64,000 nucleotides of DNA from Xanthobacteraceae bacterium (GTDB lineage Bacteria; Pseudomonadota; Alphaproteobacteria; Rhizobiales; Xanthobacteraceae). The notes beneath the pieces are model-generated. The model was not told where the DNA came from and did no database searches. It saw nothing but the letters and a program-made list of their open reading frames with translations. The stretch is from assembly GCA_019745775.1 (NCBI GenBank), contig JAIESR010000003.1, forward strand, positions 62,001 to 126,000, in the 5' to 3' direction. Positions 19,996 through 27,953 of the stretch are shown one piece after another. Position numbers and translations under genes: made by a program. Each line of letters opens with the position of its first letter. Position 1 is the first letter of the stretch.

Positions 19996-20468
19996 GAGTT
20001 ACCTCGACTACTGCCGCTTATTGTTGGTATTCGAGTGCAACTACGTGCATAGAACGTCAGGAAATGCATTGCCCGATCCATCTTAAGGTCGACATTTAAC
20101 GTTACGGCTGGAGGTTAATGCGCCGCTTTGCGCGCCCATGGCTGTGCGTACCGCGACGGTTCGCGCCGTTAGGCATGTCCTTTAACGATACCGCGCTGCT
20201 CGGCTTGTTGGAGGCCAGCGTAACCCGCTACAGCGGCCTGGTCCGGCCGTCCCAAGCCCCAATCGGTTGGCCGGGTGTCACCGGGCGCGCCGAGGATTCC
20301 GCCAATAAAGTCGTCTGCGGCCGGCCCACCCAAACTCGTTGGTCCGTGATGGCGCGCAGCAGCTACCTGGAAATGGCCGCCTGGCTGGGACTGTGCGCGG
20401 TGATCGTCGCCGTGTTCCTGGGGCCACTGATCGCGTGGTATCTGGGTTGAAAGGTCGGAGACCGAACC
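19996..20468. other. 470-bp intergenic region upstream of the MipZ-like operon
   Basis: It holds several TTAA half-sites near 20075-20125 (CTTAAGG, TTTAACG, GGTTAATG), but none spaced as a full CtrA box. Only one short candidate gene (20349-20450) is seen. The promoter of the MipZ-like operon should lie in its left part. Confidence 0.45.
20349..20450 (+). CDS. Possible 33-aa single-span membrane peptide
   Basis: The ATG at 20349 opens a 33-codon frame, MARSSYLEMAAWLGLCAVIV..., which is one hydrophobic helix ending in AWYLG. No strong ribosome site precedes it, and the frame is open further upstream (to 20118) without domain content. It could be a real small membrane protein or chance hydrophobicity. 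Confidence 0.25.
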   Translation: MARSSYLEMAAWLGLCAVIVAVFLGPLIAWYLG

Positions 20469-21500
20469 TCAGCCGCGCGCGGGCGCCGGCGAGCCGGCTT
20501 CACGCGCGATCATCGCTGCCAACAGCTTGCGGCCCTGGATCGGCGCAGCATCGACCCGGATCGACACCGGAAACACCGCGCGGTCGGGATCGCTGCCGAT
20601 GATGCGCTGCTGCGCCTCCAGCACCGCCTTGTCCTGATCGAAGGTCTTGGTGATGCCGTCGCGGATGTAGTCGGTGAGCTCCCGGTCATCGATGCGGAAC
20701 TGGCGCACGATCGCCCAGAAGTAGTGCGTCGTGGTCGGCGTCTCCGGCGTGATGAAATTAAGCACCTTGCGCTCGAGCGCGGCGCTCCTGTCGGTGGTGC
20801 CGGCCGGCATCGATCCGTTCTCGATGATGTGCAGGCCCGGCGGCGAGAAGGTGTTGGTGTGCCAGCGGTCGATGCGGCCGGTGAAGCCGGTGGTGCGCTT
20901 GTAGAACGGCGGCGCTTCCATGTCGTACATATCGCGGTGCATGCGCACGCGATCGCCGTCGAGATTGACGGTGAACGGCGCCTCCGCCACGGCCTCGTTG
21001 CCGATCGTGTCCTCGTGCACGAAGCTCTCATGCGAGAGATCGAGCAGGTTGTCGTTGACGAGCTGGTAGTTGGCGCCGAAGTGGTGATAGCCGTCCGACA
21101 CCGCCCAGGCCGGATGATCGCACCAATGCACGTCCGGAATTTTTGCGGGATCGGCAAGCGCCGCATCGCCGAGCCAGATCCAGGCGAAGGAATGCCGTTC
21201 AACAAGCGGATAGCTCTGCACCTTGGCCTGGCGCGGGACGGTGTCCTGGCCGGGCACGCGCAGGCATTGGCCTTCGGCGTCGAAGCACATCCCATGATAG
21301 CCGCACTGGATCTGCTCGCCGTTGACGCGGCCGAGCGACAGCGGCGCGAAGCGGTGCGGGCAGCGGTCGGCGAGCGCCGCCGCCTTGCCCGATTGCGTGC
21401 GGAACAGCACGATCGCTTCGCCGCAGACCGTGCGCGCCAGCGGCGTTTGGCCGATCTCACGGGCAAACGCGATCACCTGCCAGCAGTTGCGAAGCCACAT
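20469..21500 (-). CDS. Rieske non-haem iron oxygenase, vanillate O-demethylase-like large subunit
   Basis: 343 residues. The N-terminal Rieske domain binds [2Fe-2S] through Cys47-x-His49 and Cys66-x2-His69 (CPHRFAPLSLG...IQCGYHG). The C-terminal catalytic domain has NDNLLDLSHESFVHEDTIG, holding the mononuclear iron ligands (two His and an Asp further on). The pattern matches VanA/PobA-type aromatic demethylases and dioxygenases that strip methoxy groups or hydroxylate aromatic acids. No reductase gene lies next to it. ATG at 21500 (MWLRNCWQVIAF) has AGGAGAAG upstream; a longer start at 21554 lacks one. A TctC gene diverges from it, possibly feeding the same substrate. Confidence 0.9.
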   Translation of the reverse strand: MWLRNCWQVIAFAREIGQTPLARTVCGEAIVLFRTQSGKAAALADRCPHRFAPLSLGRVNGEQIQCGYHGMCFDAEGQCLRVPGQDTVPRQAKVQSYPLVERHSFAWIWLGDAALADPAKIPDVHWCDHPAWAVSDGYHHFGANYQLVNDNLLDLSHESFVHEDTIGNEAVAEAPFTVNLDGDRVRMHRDMYDMEAPPFYKRTTGFTGRIDRWHTNTFSPPGLHIIENGSMPAGTTDRSAALERKVLNFITPETPTTTHYFWAIVRQFRIDDRELTDYIRDGITKTFDQDKAVLEAQQRIIGSDPDRAVFPVSIRVDAAPIQGRKLLAAMIAREAGSPAPARG

Positions 21501-21666
21501 GGGCGCTTCTCCTATTTTCGGCGATACTAACGCAGGAAGCCAGGATCCTGCCAAGTCGCGGTGGGCCGCTGCGTCTCTCGACCGCGGTGTGGCACCTTGT
21601 GCCGCCGCCTTTGATTGCGCATCGTAGCCGTCCTGGCCGACGATATGGCGTGAAATGGAGGCGATG

Positions 21667-22734
21667 ATGGCATCCGAGTCCCATGTCTTGTTGTCCCGCG
21701 TTTTCGGTCTGTCCTGCGCTCTGGCAATCGTTGCGCCCCTTGCGGCAATGGCGCCGGCGGCGGCCGAGACGACGGATGACGCCGCGAAGTTCTACAGGGG
21801 CAAGACGGTGCAGGCGATCGTCGGCTACGGTCCGGGGTCGACCTTCGAGCTCTACCTGCGCGTCCTGACCCGTCACATCGGCCGGCATATCCCGGGCAAT
21901 CCCAATATCGTCCTCCAGCACATGCCGGGCGCGGGCTCGCTCAAGGCCACCAACTATCTCGCGGCGGTGGCGCCCAAGGACGGCTCGGTATTCGGCATGC
22001 CGAACCCGGTGAACACCATCGAGCCGCTGATCGATCCGAAGAACTCGCGTTTTGATCCACGGACTTTCCTATGGCTCGGCAGCCTCAACACCGAAATCTC
22101 GACCTGCGGCTTCTGGGCCAAGGACCTGCGCCGCTACGACGATCTCAAGAAGCGCGAGGTGGTGGTGGGTTCGACCGGACCGGCGTCGGGCTCGACCATC
22201 GACGCGCGCGTGCTCGGAACGCTCACCGGCATCAAGTTCAAGGTCGTGACCGGCTACGGCGCGCTGGGCGACATCCGCCTGGCCTCGGAGCGCGGCGAGA
22301 CCGACGGCTTCTGCGGGCTGCTCGTCTCGGCGCTCAAGACCGACTACTGGGAGCAGTACAAGTCCGGCCGCATGGCGGTGCCGGTGCAGATGGCGCTCAC
22401 CAAGCATCCGGAGTTTCCCGACATCCCGAATGCCTTCGAGCACGTGAAGAGCGAGGAGGACCGCCAGCTTTTCCGCCTGATCTTCGGGCCGTGGTCTTAC
22501 GGCCGTCCGCTGTTCGTGCCGCCGGGCACCGATCCGGCGCGCGTCGCGGTGCTGCGCAACGCGCTCGCCGCGACACTGAAGGACCCGGCCTATCTCGCCG
22601 AGGCCAAGAAGCTCAACATGGAGATCCAGCCGGCCGCGCCGGAGACCGTCACCAAGCTGGTCGACCAGATCCTGCAAACGCCGCCGCCGGTGATCGAGCG
22701 CGCGCGGCAGGTGCTCGGGGTCGCCAATCGGTGA
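21667..22734 (+). CDS. TctC-type substrate-binding protein, long 'FYRGKT' subgroup
   Basis: 355 residues with a signal peptide (ASESHVLLSRVFGLSCALAI...AAAETTDD) followed by AAKFYRGKTVQAIVGYGPGS and TRHIGRHIPGNPNIVLQHMPGAGSLKATNYLA, the hallmark of the long subgroup. It continues with FKVVTGYGALGDIRLASERGETDG and ends VIERARQVLGVANR. Start chosen at 21667 because GGAGG lies 5 bases before it. It is divergent from the Rieske oxygenase and upstream of a cupin gene, so it may bring in an aromatic or other organic acid, but no permease is nearby. Confidence 0.88.
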   Translation: MASESHVLLSRVFGLSCALAIVAPLAAMAPAAAETTDDAAKFYRGKTVQAIVGYGPGSTFELYLRVLTRHIGRHIPGNPNIVLQHMPGAGSLKATNYLAAVAPKDGSVFGMPNPVNTIEPLIDPKNSRFDPRTFLWLGSLNTEISTCGFWAKDLRRYDDLKKREVVVGSTGPASGSTIDARVLGTLTGIKFKVVTGYGALGDIRLASERGETDGFCGLLVSALKTDYWEQYKSGRMAVPVQMALTKHPEFPDIPNAFEHVKSEEDRQLFRLIFGPWSYGRPLFVPPGTDPARVAVLRNALAATLKDPAYLAEAKKLNMEIQPAAPETVTKLVDQILQTPPPVIERARQVLGVANR

Positions 22735-22746
22735 CGGTGTCGTGGG

Positions 22747-22784
22747 CGGTCCCGGATTTCGCTGGCGCTCAATCCGGGCTACAC
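22747..22784 (+). repeat. Short palindromic repeat (TCCCGGATTTCGC ... AATCCGGGCTAC)
   Basis: GGTCCCGGATTTCGCTGG followed by CGCTCAATCCGGGCTAC forms a hairpin. Related copies are at 59284-59354 and 56958-57027. It lies between the TctC gene and the cupin gene. Confidence 0.6.
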
Positions 22785-22831
22785 TCGTTGTACGATCAAC
22801 AGAACACCAAGAACAGAACAAGGAGTTTTCC

Positions 22832-23362
22832 ATGAGCGTCGCGAGACACCCCCGTCCGCCGGAACTCGTCGGCATGCCGGTCGAGGAAATCATGAAGAAG
22901 TTCGTCGGGCGCTACAGCGAGAAGCGCGCCGACTGGGCGGCGTTCGAGGACGCCAAGATCGAGGGCTACAAGCGCGCGCAGCACCGTTTCATCGGCGCCG
23001 GCGGCTCCGGCAAGCACGACGACCCGACCGTGATCCCGGCCAAGAACTTCACGCTCTCGATCATGTTCGTGCCGCCGGGGCAGGGCAACGCCGCGCATAC
23101 GCACGAGGTCGAGGAATGCTTCTTCGTGCTGCAGGGTCATCTCGACGTCTTCGTCGAGGACGAGACCGGCAAGCGCATCACCGCGCGGCTCGGCCCATGG
23201 GAATGCATCTCGTGCCCGGCCGGCGTGATCCACGGCTACCAGAACGACTCGCTCGAGCCGGTCTATTTCCAGGTGATGCTCGGCCGCGCGCGGCCGGAGA
23301 CCATGGGCTACGCCGACGACGAGCTCTACAAGCGCCGCGACGCGCATCTCAAGGCGGTGTGA
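22832..23362 (+). CDS. Cupin-domain protein
   Basis: 176 residues with one cupin barrel. Metal-binding residues are seen in the first cupin motif GQGNAAHTHEVEECFFVLQG (two His and a Glu) and the second motif near PAGVIHGYQN (His). Cupins of this kind include dioxygenases and simple ligand-binding proteins. AAGGAG lies 8 bases before the ATG at 22832. It follows the TctC gene at 21667 and may act on its ligand. The precise function cannot be named. The N-terminal ~55 residues before the cupin (PPELVGMPVEEIMKKFVGRY) look like a helical cap. Confidence 0.8.
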   Translation: MSVARHPRPPELVGMPVEEIMKKFVGRYSEKRADWAAFEDAKIEGYKRAQHRFIGAGGSGKHDDPTVIPAKNFTLSIMFVPPGQGNAAHTHEVEECFFVLQGHLDVFVEDETGKRITARLGPWECISCPAGVIHGYQNDSLEPVYFQVMLGRARPETMGYADDELYKRRDAHLKAV

Positions 23363-23363
23363 T

Positions 23364-23698
23364 TCATCGCTCGTCCTCGGGCAACTCCTCGTCTGTCGCG
23401 AAATTTCGGCCAGCATAGTAGACGCCGAGAATGACGACCTTGCGGGCTTGCCGGTCCAGTTGAAACAGGATTGTCGCGCGACGTCTGAACCCCCACGGTG
23501 CGCAAGCCGGGCCGCAAATCGTCCCGGCGCATGCCGCGCTCGGGCGTGTGTGCCATGCCAAGGCCAATAGGCTTCGATACGGCTCACAAAACGATGAGCG
23601 ATGTGCGCTCCGCCGCGTTCGGCTATGTGGTCATAGATCGCGATAAGATCAGCCTCGGCCGATCTCGTAATGACGACAGACCAAGCCGTCGGAATCAT
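23364..23698 (-). pseudogene. ParE-type toxin, broken by two single-base insertions
   Basis: The frame from ATG 23698 gives VVITRSAEADLIAIYDHIAERG...SRIEAY, a typical ParE start, then shifts. Restoring one extra G at a GG (near 23557) and one in a GGGGG run (near 23491) rebuilds GMAHTPERGMRRDDLRPGLR, then FRRRATILFQLDRQARKVVILGVYYAGRNF, a complete ParE toxin ending just before the stop. Its ATG overlaps the antitoxin stop as ATGA. As written no full toxin can be made. Both insertions are in G runs, so sequencing error is possible. Confidence 0.8.
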
Positions 23699-23973
23699 CT
23701 GCCTTTGGTTCGTTTGGCGCGACGCCCCCGTAGCCGGGAGAATACTTCGGCGGCGGGCCGTGCACTGCTCGGATCGCTACGATATGCGTCATACCGGGCG
23801 ACACCCTCGGCGCGTAGCCACTCTTCTTCAGCGCCGTCACGCGCTTTCAGCGCACGAAGTCCTTCACGGATGACTTCGCTTTCGGTTGCGTAGTCACCGG
23901 ATGCTACCTTGTCCTTCACCATCTTCGCCATATCGTGGGGCAAAGTGATGCTGAGGGGTTTCGTTGCGCGCAT
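23695..23973 (-). CDS. ParD-like antitoxin
   Basis: 92 residues beginning MRATKPLSITLPHDMAKMVKD, then SGDYATESEVIREGLRALKARD, the ribbon-helix-helix ParD/CopG signature. It neutralises a ParE toxin and represses its operon. The linked toxin (23364-23698) is frameshifted, so the antitoxin may now be an orphan that could still cross-protect or regulate. The C-terminal tail is basic (GRRAKRTKGR). The start at 23973 is the usual one for the family; a longer frame to 24057 adds non-homologous sequence. Confidence 0.88.
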   Translation of the reverse strand: MRATKPLSITLPHDMAKMVKDKVASGDYATESEVIREGLRALKARDGAEEEWLRAEGVARYDAYRSDPSSARPAAEVFSRLRGRRAKRTKGR

Positions 23974-24035
23974 TAAGAGAAAGCTCCGCGGTCGAGCACG
24001 ACTTAATCCTACTCCGAAAACGAACCTGCGGCCAT

Positions 24036-24068
24036 AAAAAAGCGGCTCCGTTTGCACGGAGCCGCTTT
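24036..24068 (-). terminator. Rho-independent terminator of rpoH
   Basis: A 12-bp stem (AAGCGGCTCCGT/ACGGAGCCGCTT) with a 4-base loop and, on the minus strand, a T run after it. It sits 36 bases beyond the rpoH stop codon and between rpoH and the antitoxin gene. Confidence 0.85.
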
Positions 24069-24103
24069 CATTTCATCGCAGCGGGAGTGAGAAAACGCAG
24101 CGC

Positions 24104-25021
24104 CTAGTGCGCCGACATCGGCGCCGCCGCCGGCGCGACCGGCGGCGCTTCCATCATGGCGACGCGGTTCTTCACCGCCTTCTGCACCTTCTCGAAGGCG
24201 CGCACCTCGATCTGGCGCACGCGCTCGCGCGACACGCCGAACTCGGCGGCGAGGTCCTCGAGCGTCATCGGCTCGTCGGCCAGGCGCCGCGCTTCGAAGA
24301 TGCGGCGCTCGCGGTCGTTGAGCACGGTGAGCGCGTCGGACAGCGCCTGCCGGCGGTTGTCGGATTCCTCGCTCTCGGCCAGGCGGGTCTCCTGGTCGGT
24401 CTGATCGTCCGCCAGCCAGTCCTGCCATTCGCCGGCGTCGCCGTCGTCACGGATCGGCGCGTTGAGCGACATGTCGCCGCCGAGGCGGCGGTTCATGTCG
24501 ATCACGTCCTGCTCGGTGACGCCGAGCCGCTTGGCGATCAGCTTGACCTGGTCGGGACGCAGATCGCCGTCCTCCAAGGCCGAGATCTTGCTCTTGGCCT
24601 TGCGCAGGTTGAAGAACAGCTTCTTCTGGTTCGCGGTGGTGCCCATCTTCACGAGCGACCACGAACGCAGGATGTACTCCTGGATCGCGGCCTTGATCCA
24701 CCACATCGCATAGGTGGCGAGGCGGAAGCCCTTGTCGGGCTCGAACCGCTTCACGGCCTGCATCAGGCCGACATTGCCCTCGGAGACCACCTCGGAGATC
24801 GGCAGGCCGTAGCCGCGATACCCCATGGCGATCTTGGCGACCAGGCGCAGATGGCTCGTGACGAGCCTATGGGCCGCCTCGCGGTCGCCATGCTCGCGCC
24901 AGCGCTTGGCCAGCATGAATTCTTCCTGCGGTTCCAACATCGGAAACCGCCGGATCTCTTCGAGATAACGTGAAAGTCCTGATTCGGCCGTCAGGATCGG
25001 CACAGCAGCAGCATGGGCCAT
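24104..25021 (-). CDS. rpoH: RNA polymerase heat-shock sigma factor (sigma-32)
   Basis: 305-residue sigma-70-type factor. Region 2 has GNVGLMQAVKRFEPDKGFRLATYAMWWIKAAIQEYILRSW, and the RpoH box is QKKLFFNLRKAKSK, which marks sigma-32. Region 4 has VLNDRERRIFEARRL and the helix-turn-helix TLEDLAAEFGVSRERVRQIEVRAFEKVQ. Directs transcription of chaperone and protease genes on heat stress. A strong terminator follows. Rhizobia often have two or three rpoH copies; only this one is in the window. Confidence 0.97.
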   Translation of the reverse strand: MAHAAAVPILTAESGLSRYLEEIRRFPMLEPQEEFMLAKRWREHGDREAAHRLVTSHLRLVAKIAMGYRGYGLPISEVVSEGNVGLMQAVKRFEPDKGFRLATYAMWWIKAAIQEYILRSWSLVKMGTTANQKKLFFNLRKAKSKISALEDGDLRPDQVKLIAKRLGVTEQDVIDMNRRLGGDMSLNAPIRDDGDAGEWQDWLADDQTDQETRLAESEESDNRRQALSDALTVLNDRERRIFEARRLADEPMTLEDLAAEFGVSRERVRQIEVRAFEKVQKAVKNRVAMMEAPPVAPAAAPMSAH

Positions 25022-25161
25022 GATAGCGCCCTCCTTACAAATGCCCCCGATGATCGGCGGGCGAATTCGATGCCGACGCTTTCAGCCACCGGCACCTTGT
25101 GCGCCGCGATTGCGATCGCACATGCAGCATACAGGACCGCAAGTGCGAACGGTAGACAATC

Positions 25162-25185
25162 TGGGGTCACGTCGGCGTGACCCCA
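25162..25185 (-). terminator. Hairpin between rluD and rpoH
   Basis: A 10-bp perfect inverted repeat TGGGGTCACG/CGTGACCCCA with a TCGG loop starts 12 bases beyond the rluD stop codon. The T-tract on the minus strand is weak (ATTGTCT), so termination there may be partial. Confidence 0.45.
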
Positions 25186-25197
25186 CCCGGATTGACG

Positions 25198-26259
25198 TCA
25201 AGTCTTTGATTTGACGTGGCGTTTATGCTCGGACCGCGGCCCTTGAGCCTGGGTGCTGAGGCTTGCATGTAAACGAGCGAGGTCGCCCGGTAGTTCCGAA
25301 CGGAACTCCAAGGGGCGGCCTGTTACCGGGTGTTCGATGGCCAGGAAATAAGCATGCAAGGCCTGTCTTCCAAGGGCTTCCACCGCCTCGGCGGCTTGGG
25401 GGGAGAGCCGGGTAACCTTGGTCCGGAAGCCGGGGCCGTAGACCGAATCGCCGATCAGGGGGTGGCCAAGATGGGCCAGGTGGACCCGGATCTGGTGGGT
25501 GCGGCCGGTCTCCAGCCGGCAGGCCAGCAGGCTCGCCACCGGCTTGCCGGGCTCCTTGTCACCCGCTTGTCCCGGGAAGCGCTCCAGTACCTCCCAATGG
25601 GTGATGGCCTCCCGGCCGCCGGGGCGGACCGCCATCTTGTCGCGGGCATGGGGGTGGCGGTCGATCGGCTGCTCGATGGTGCCGCGGGGCCGGTCGGGCG
25701 CGCCCCAGACGAAGGCGAGGTAGCCACGCCGGAGCGGGCCGGTGCGGCCATGGTCGGCGAACTGCGCCGCCAGGCTGGCATGGGCGCGGTCGTTCTTCGC
25801 GATCACCATCAGCCCGGTGGTGTCCTTGTCGAGCCGGTGCACGATGCCCGGCCGCCGCACCCCGCCGATGCCGGAGAGGCTCGCGCCGCAATGGGCGATC
25901 AGCGCGTTCACCAGGGTGCCGGTGGCGTTGCCGGCGGCGGGGTGGACGACCATGCCGCGCGGCTTGTCGATCACGACGATCGCGTCGTCCTCGAACACGA
26001 TATCGAGCGGGATGTTCTCCGCCGCCGGCGCGGCCGGCTCCGGCGGCGGCAGCGCCACGGTGACGGCATCGCCGGCGTTGACGCGGTGGCCGGGATCGCG
26101 GACTGTGCGGCCGCCGACCGTCACCTCGCCGGCCAGGATCAAGGCCTTGAGCCGCGAGCGCGACAGGTCGGCGATCGTCGAGGCCAGCGCGCGGTCGAGC
26201 CGCTCGCCGGCATTGGCTTCGGCGACCGTGATTGTTTCGGTGCGATGATCAGCGGCCAT
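25198..26259 (-). CDS. rluD: 23S rRNA pseudouridine synthase (RluD/RluC family)
   Basis: 353 residues with an N-terminal S4 RNA-binding domain (about residues 10-75, ERLDRALASTIADLSRSRLKALI) and a catalytic domain. The catalytic Asp is in GIVHRLDKDTTGLMV, and the substrate loop has ETGRTHQIRVHLAHLGHPLIGD. Isomerises uridines in helix 69 of 23S rRNA if it is RluD. The family is hard to subdivide by eye, so RluC is possible. The start at 26259 (MAADHRTETITV) is preferred over one 63 bases upstream because it matches the domain start. Divergent from the small DUF6476-like gene. Confidence 0.88.
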   Translation of the reverse strand: MAADHRTETITVAEANAGERLDRALASTIADLSRSRLKALILAGEVTVGGRTVRDPGHRVNAGDAVTVALPPPEPAAPAAENIPLDIVFEDDAIVVIDKPRGMVVHPAAGNATGTLVNALIAHCGASLSGIGGVRRPGIVHRLDKDTTGLMVIAKNDRAHASLAAQFADHGRTGPLRRGYLAFVWGAPDRPRGTIEQPIDRHPHARDKMAVRPGGREAITHWEVLERFPGQAGDKEPGKPVASLLACRLETGRTHQIRVHLAHLGHPLIGDSVYGPGFRTKVTRLSPQAAEAVEALGRQALHAYFLAIEHPVTGRPLEFRSELPGDLARLHASLSTQAQGPRSEHKRHVKSKT

Positions 26260-26273
26260 CGGTGCTTCGCAGT

Positions 26274-26612
26274 ATGAGCGATCCGAACGCGGACGAAAAA
26301 CCTCTCGATCCGGCGGCGGCACGCATCGTCTCGCGCATCCGGCTGATGATGGTGATCTCGGCGCTCACCACGCTGTTCGCCATCGTCGCCGTTCTCGGGG
26401 TGGTCAGCTACCGCCTTTTGCGCTCCGAGGGAAGCGCGGTGGTTTCCGACATGACCGCCATGCTGCCGAAGGGCGCGCGCATCGTGGCGACCGCGGTGGC
26501 GGAGGACCGCATCGCGGTGACGGTCGAGGTCAATGGTACGCTGGAAATCCGCACCTTCGACCTGCGTACCCTCAAACAGACCGGGCGGCTGCGCTTCGCG
26601 ACCGAGCCCTGA
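26274..26612 (+). CDS. Small one-span membrane protein, DUF6476-like (112 aa)
   Basis: 112 residues: cytoplasmic N-terminus (SDPNADEKPLDPAAARIVSR), one membrane helix (LMMVISALTTLFAIVAVLGVVSY), then a periplasmic domain with MLPKGARIVATAVAEDRIAV and GTLEIRTFDLRTLKQTGRLRF. I associate this pattern with DUF6476, of unknown function, often beside rluD in alphaproteobacteria. It lies divergently, only 14 bp from the rluD start. The C-terminal sheet-like part may be a single beta-propeller-like blade. Confidence 0.72.
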   Translation: MSDPNADEKPLDPAAARIVSRIRLMMVISALTTLFAIVAVLGVVSYRLLRSEGSAVVSDMTAMLPKGARIVATAVAEDRIAVTVEVNGTLEIRTFDLRTLKQTGRLRFATEP

Positions 26613-26711
26613 GCTTGCCTTGAACCGCGGATAGGTTCATGGCGTCAAAGCCAATATATCGGTCGGCCCGGCTCCGGGCCTGCCGTGCCTTTGCCCTGTT
26701 GGTTTCCAGCC

Positions 26712-27944
26712 ATGAACGACGCCGTCGCGCCGCCGCCGTCCGTCCCGACCGTGCCACCGCCGCCGCCGCCGGCCCCAGCCGACGTCGGCCAGCCCGTCGC
26801 TTTCACCGGGGTCCGTGGTGATTTCCGGTGGCTGGTCATCCGTGGCGCGATGCTCGAGCTGGTCACGCTCGGCTTCTACCGCTTCTGGCTCGCGACCGAC
26901 ATGCGCCGGCATTTGTGGTCGCACACCACCGCCGGCAGCGATGCGCCCGAGTACACCGGCACGGCCAAAGAATTGCTGATCGGATTTCTGTTCGCGCTGG
27001 CGATCCTGGCGCCGGTCTATCTCGCCTACTTTCTGATCGGTCTTGAAGCGGAACTCTATCAGGCGTTTGCCAGCATTCCGCTGGTGCTGTTCTTCTACCT
27101 GTTCTACCAGTTCGCACGCTATCGTGCGCGCCGCTATCGGCTGACTCGCACGGTCTGGCGCGGCGTGCGATTCTGGATGAAGGGCTCCGGCTGGCTCTAC
27201 GCTTTCCTGGCCGGCTTGTGGATGGTGCTCATCATCGTCACGGCCGGACTGGCGCTGCCGTGGTCCCGGGCCGCGCTCGAGCGCTACAAGATGCGCAACA
27301 GCTTCTACGGCGACCTCGCCGGAGATTTCGATGGCACCGGCGGCGGATTGTTCAAGCAGGCCTGGACGCTGTGGCTTGCGGTGGTTCTCATCATCGGATT
27401 CGTCGTTGTGCTGGGGACAGCCGCACCCGCGGCGGCGGTGCTGGTGGGCGCGCTGGCCCTGGTGTTCGCTCCCTTTATCTATGCGGTCTACAAGGCCATC
27501 GAGTGGAGATGGTGGGTCTCAGGCATCCGCTTCGGTGCGGTGCGCTTCGAGTCCAATCTGGCGACCTCTGCGCTGCTGGCTCCTTACTGGGCCGTGATCG
27601 GCTGGAGCCTGCTGATCCTGGTTGCGCTCTTTGCCTGGATGTTCGGGGTCGGCGGCATCATCTATGCGATGTTTGCCAAGTCGGGAGCCACGGGGCTGGA
27701 AGTCGGTGCCATGGTCGCGCAGAGCCCGCTCGTCATCGGGCTTGTCGTGCTCGGCTATCTCGTGTGCGCGCTCGCCTTCGGCGTGGTCGTTCGCATCTAT
27801 CTGCGCCGCGACGTGTGGGCCCGGGTTGTCGCCTCGACGATGGTCTATAATCTGGCGGCGACCGACAACGTGGTCGCGCGCGGCGAGGCGGCCAATGCGC
27901 TTGGCGAGGGTTTTGCCGATGGCCTTGATATCGGCGGTTTCTAG
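26712..27944 (+). CDS. YjgN family (DUF898) membrane protein
   Basis: 410 residues with a proline-rich N-terminus (PPPSVPTVPPPPPPAPAD), then about eight membrane helices. DUF898 markers are FTGVRGDFRWLVIRGAMLELVTLGFYRFW, repeated later as GSGWLYAFLAGLWMVLIIVTAGLALPW, and SFYGDLAGDFDGTG. Function is unknown. It is followed 9 bp downstream by an M48 metalloprotease, a pairing I have seen repeatedly and take as a functional unit, perhaps membrane-protein quality control. The start at 26712 is the only good ATG before the conserved region. Confidence 0.85.
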   Translation: MNDAVAPPPSVPTVPPPPPPAPADVGQPVAFTGVRGDFRWLVIRGAMLELVTLGFYRFWLATDMRRHLWSHTTAGSDAPEYTGTAKELLIGFLFALAILAPVYLAYFLIGLEAELYQAFASIPLVLFFYLFYQFARYRARRYRLTRTVWRGVRFWMKGSGWLYAFLAGLWMVLIIVTAGLALPWSRAALERYKMRNSFYGDLAGDFDGTGGGLFKQAWTLWLAVVLIIGFVVVLGTAAPAAAVLVGALALVFAPFIYAVYKAIEWRWWVSGIRFGAVRFESNLATSALLAPYWAVIGWSLLILVALFAWMFGVGGIIYAMFAKSGATGLEVGAMVAQSPLVIGLVVLGYLVCALAFGVVVRIYLRRDVWARVVASTMVYNLAATDNVVARGEAANALGEGFADGLDIGGF

Positions 27945-27953
27945 GAACGGCGC

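Noticed and set aside
20118-20348. N-terminal extension of the 33-aa membrane peptide to 110 aa
   Set aside because: The added residues show no domain or signal peptide and have no ribosome site.
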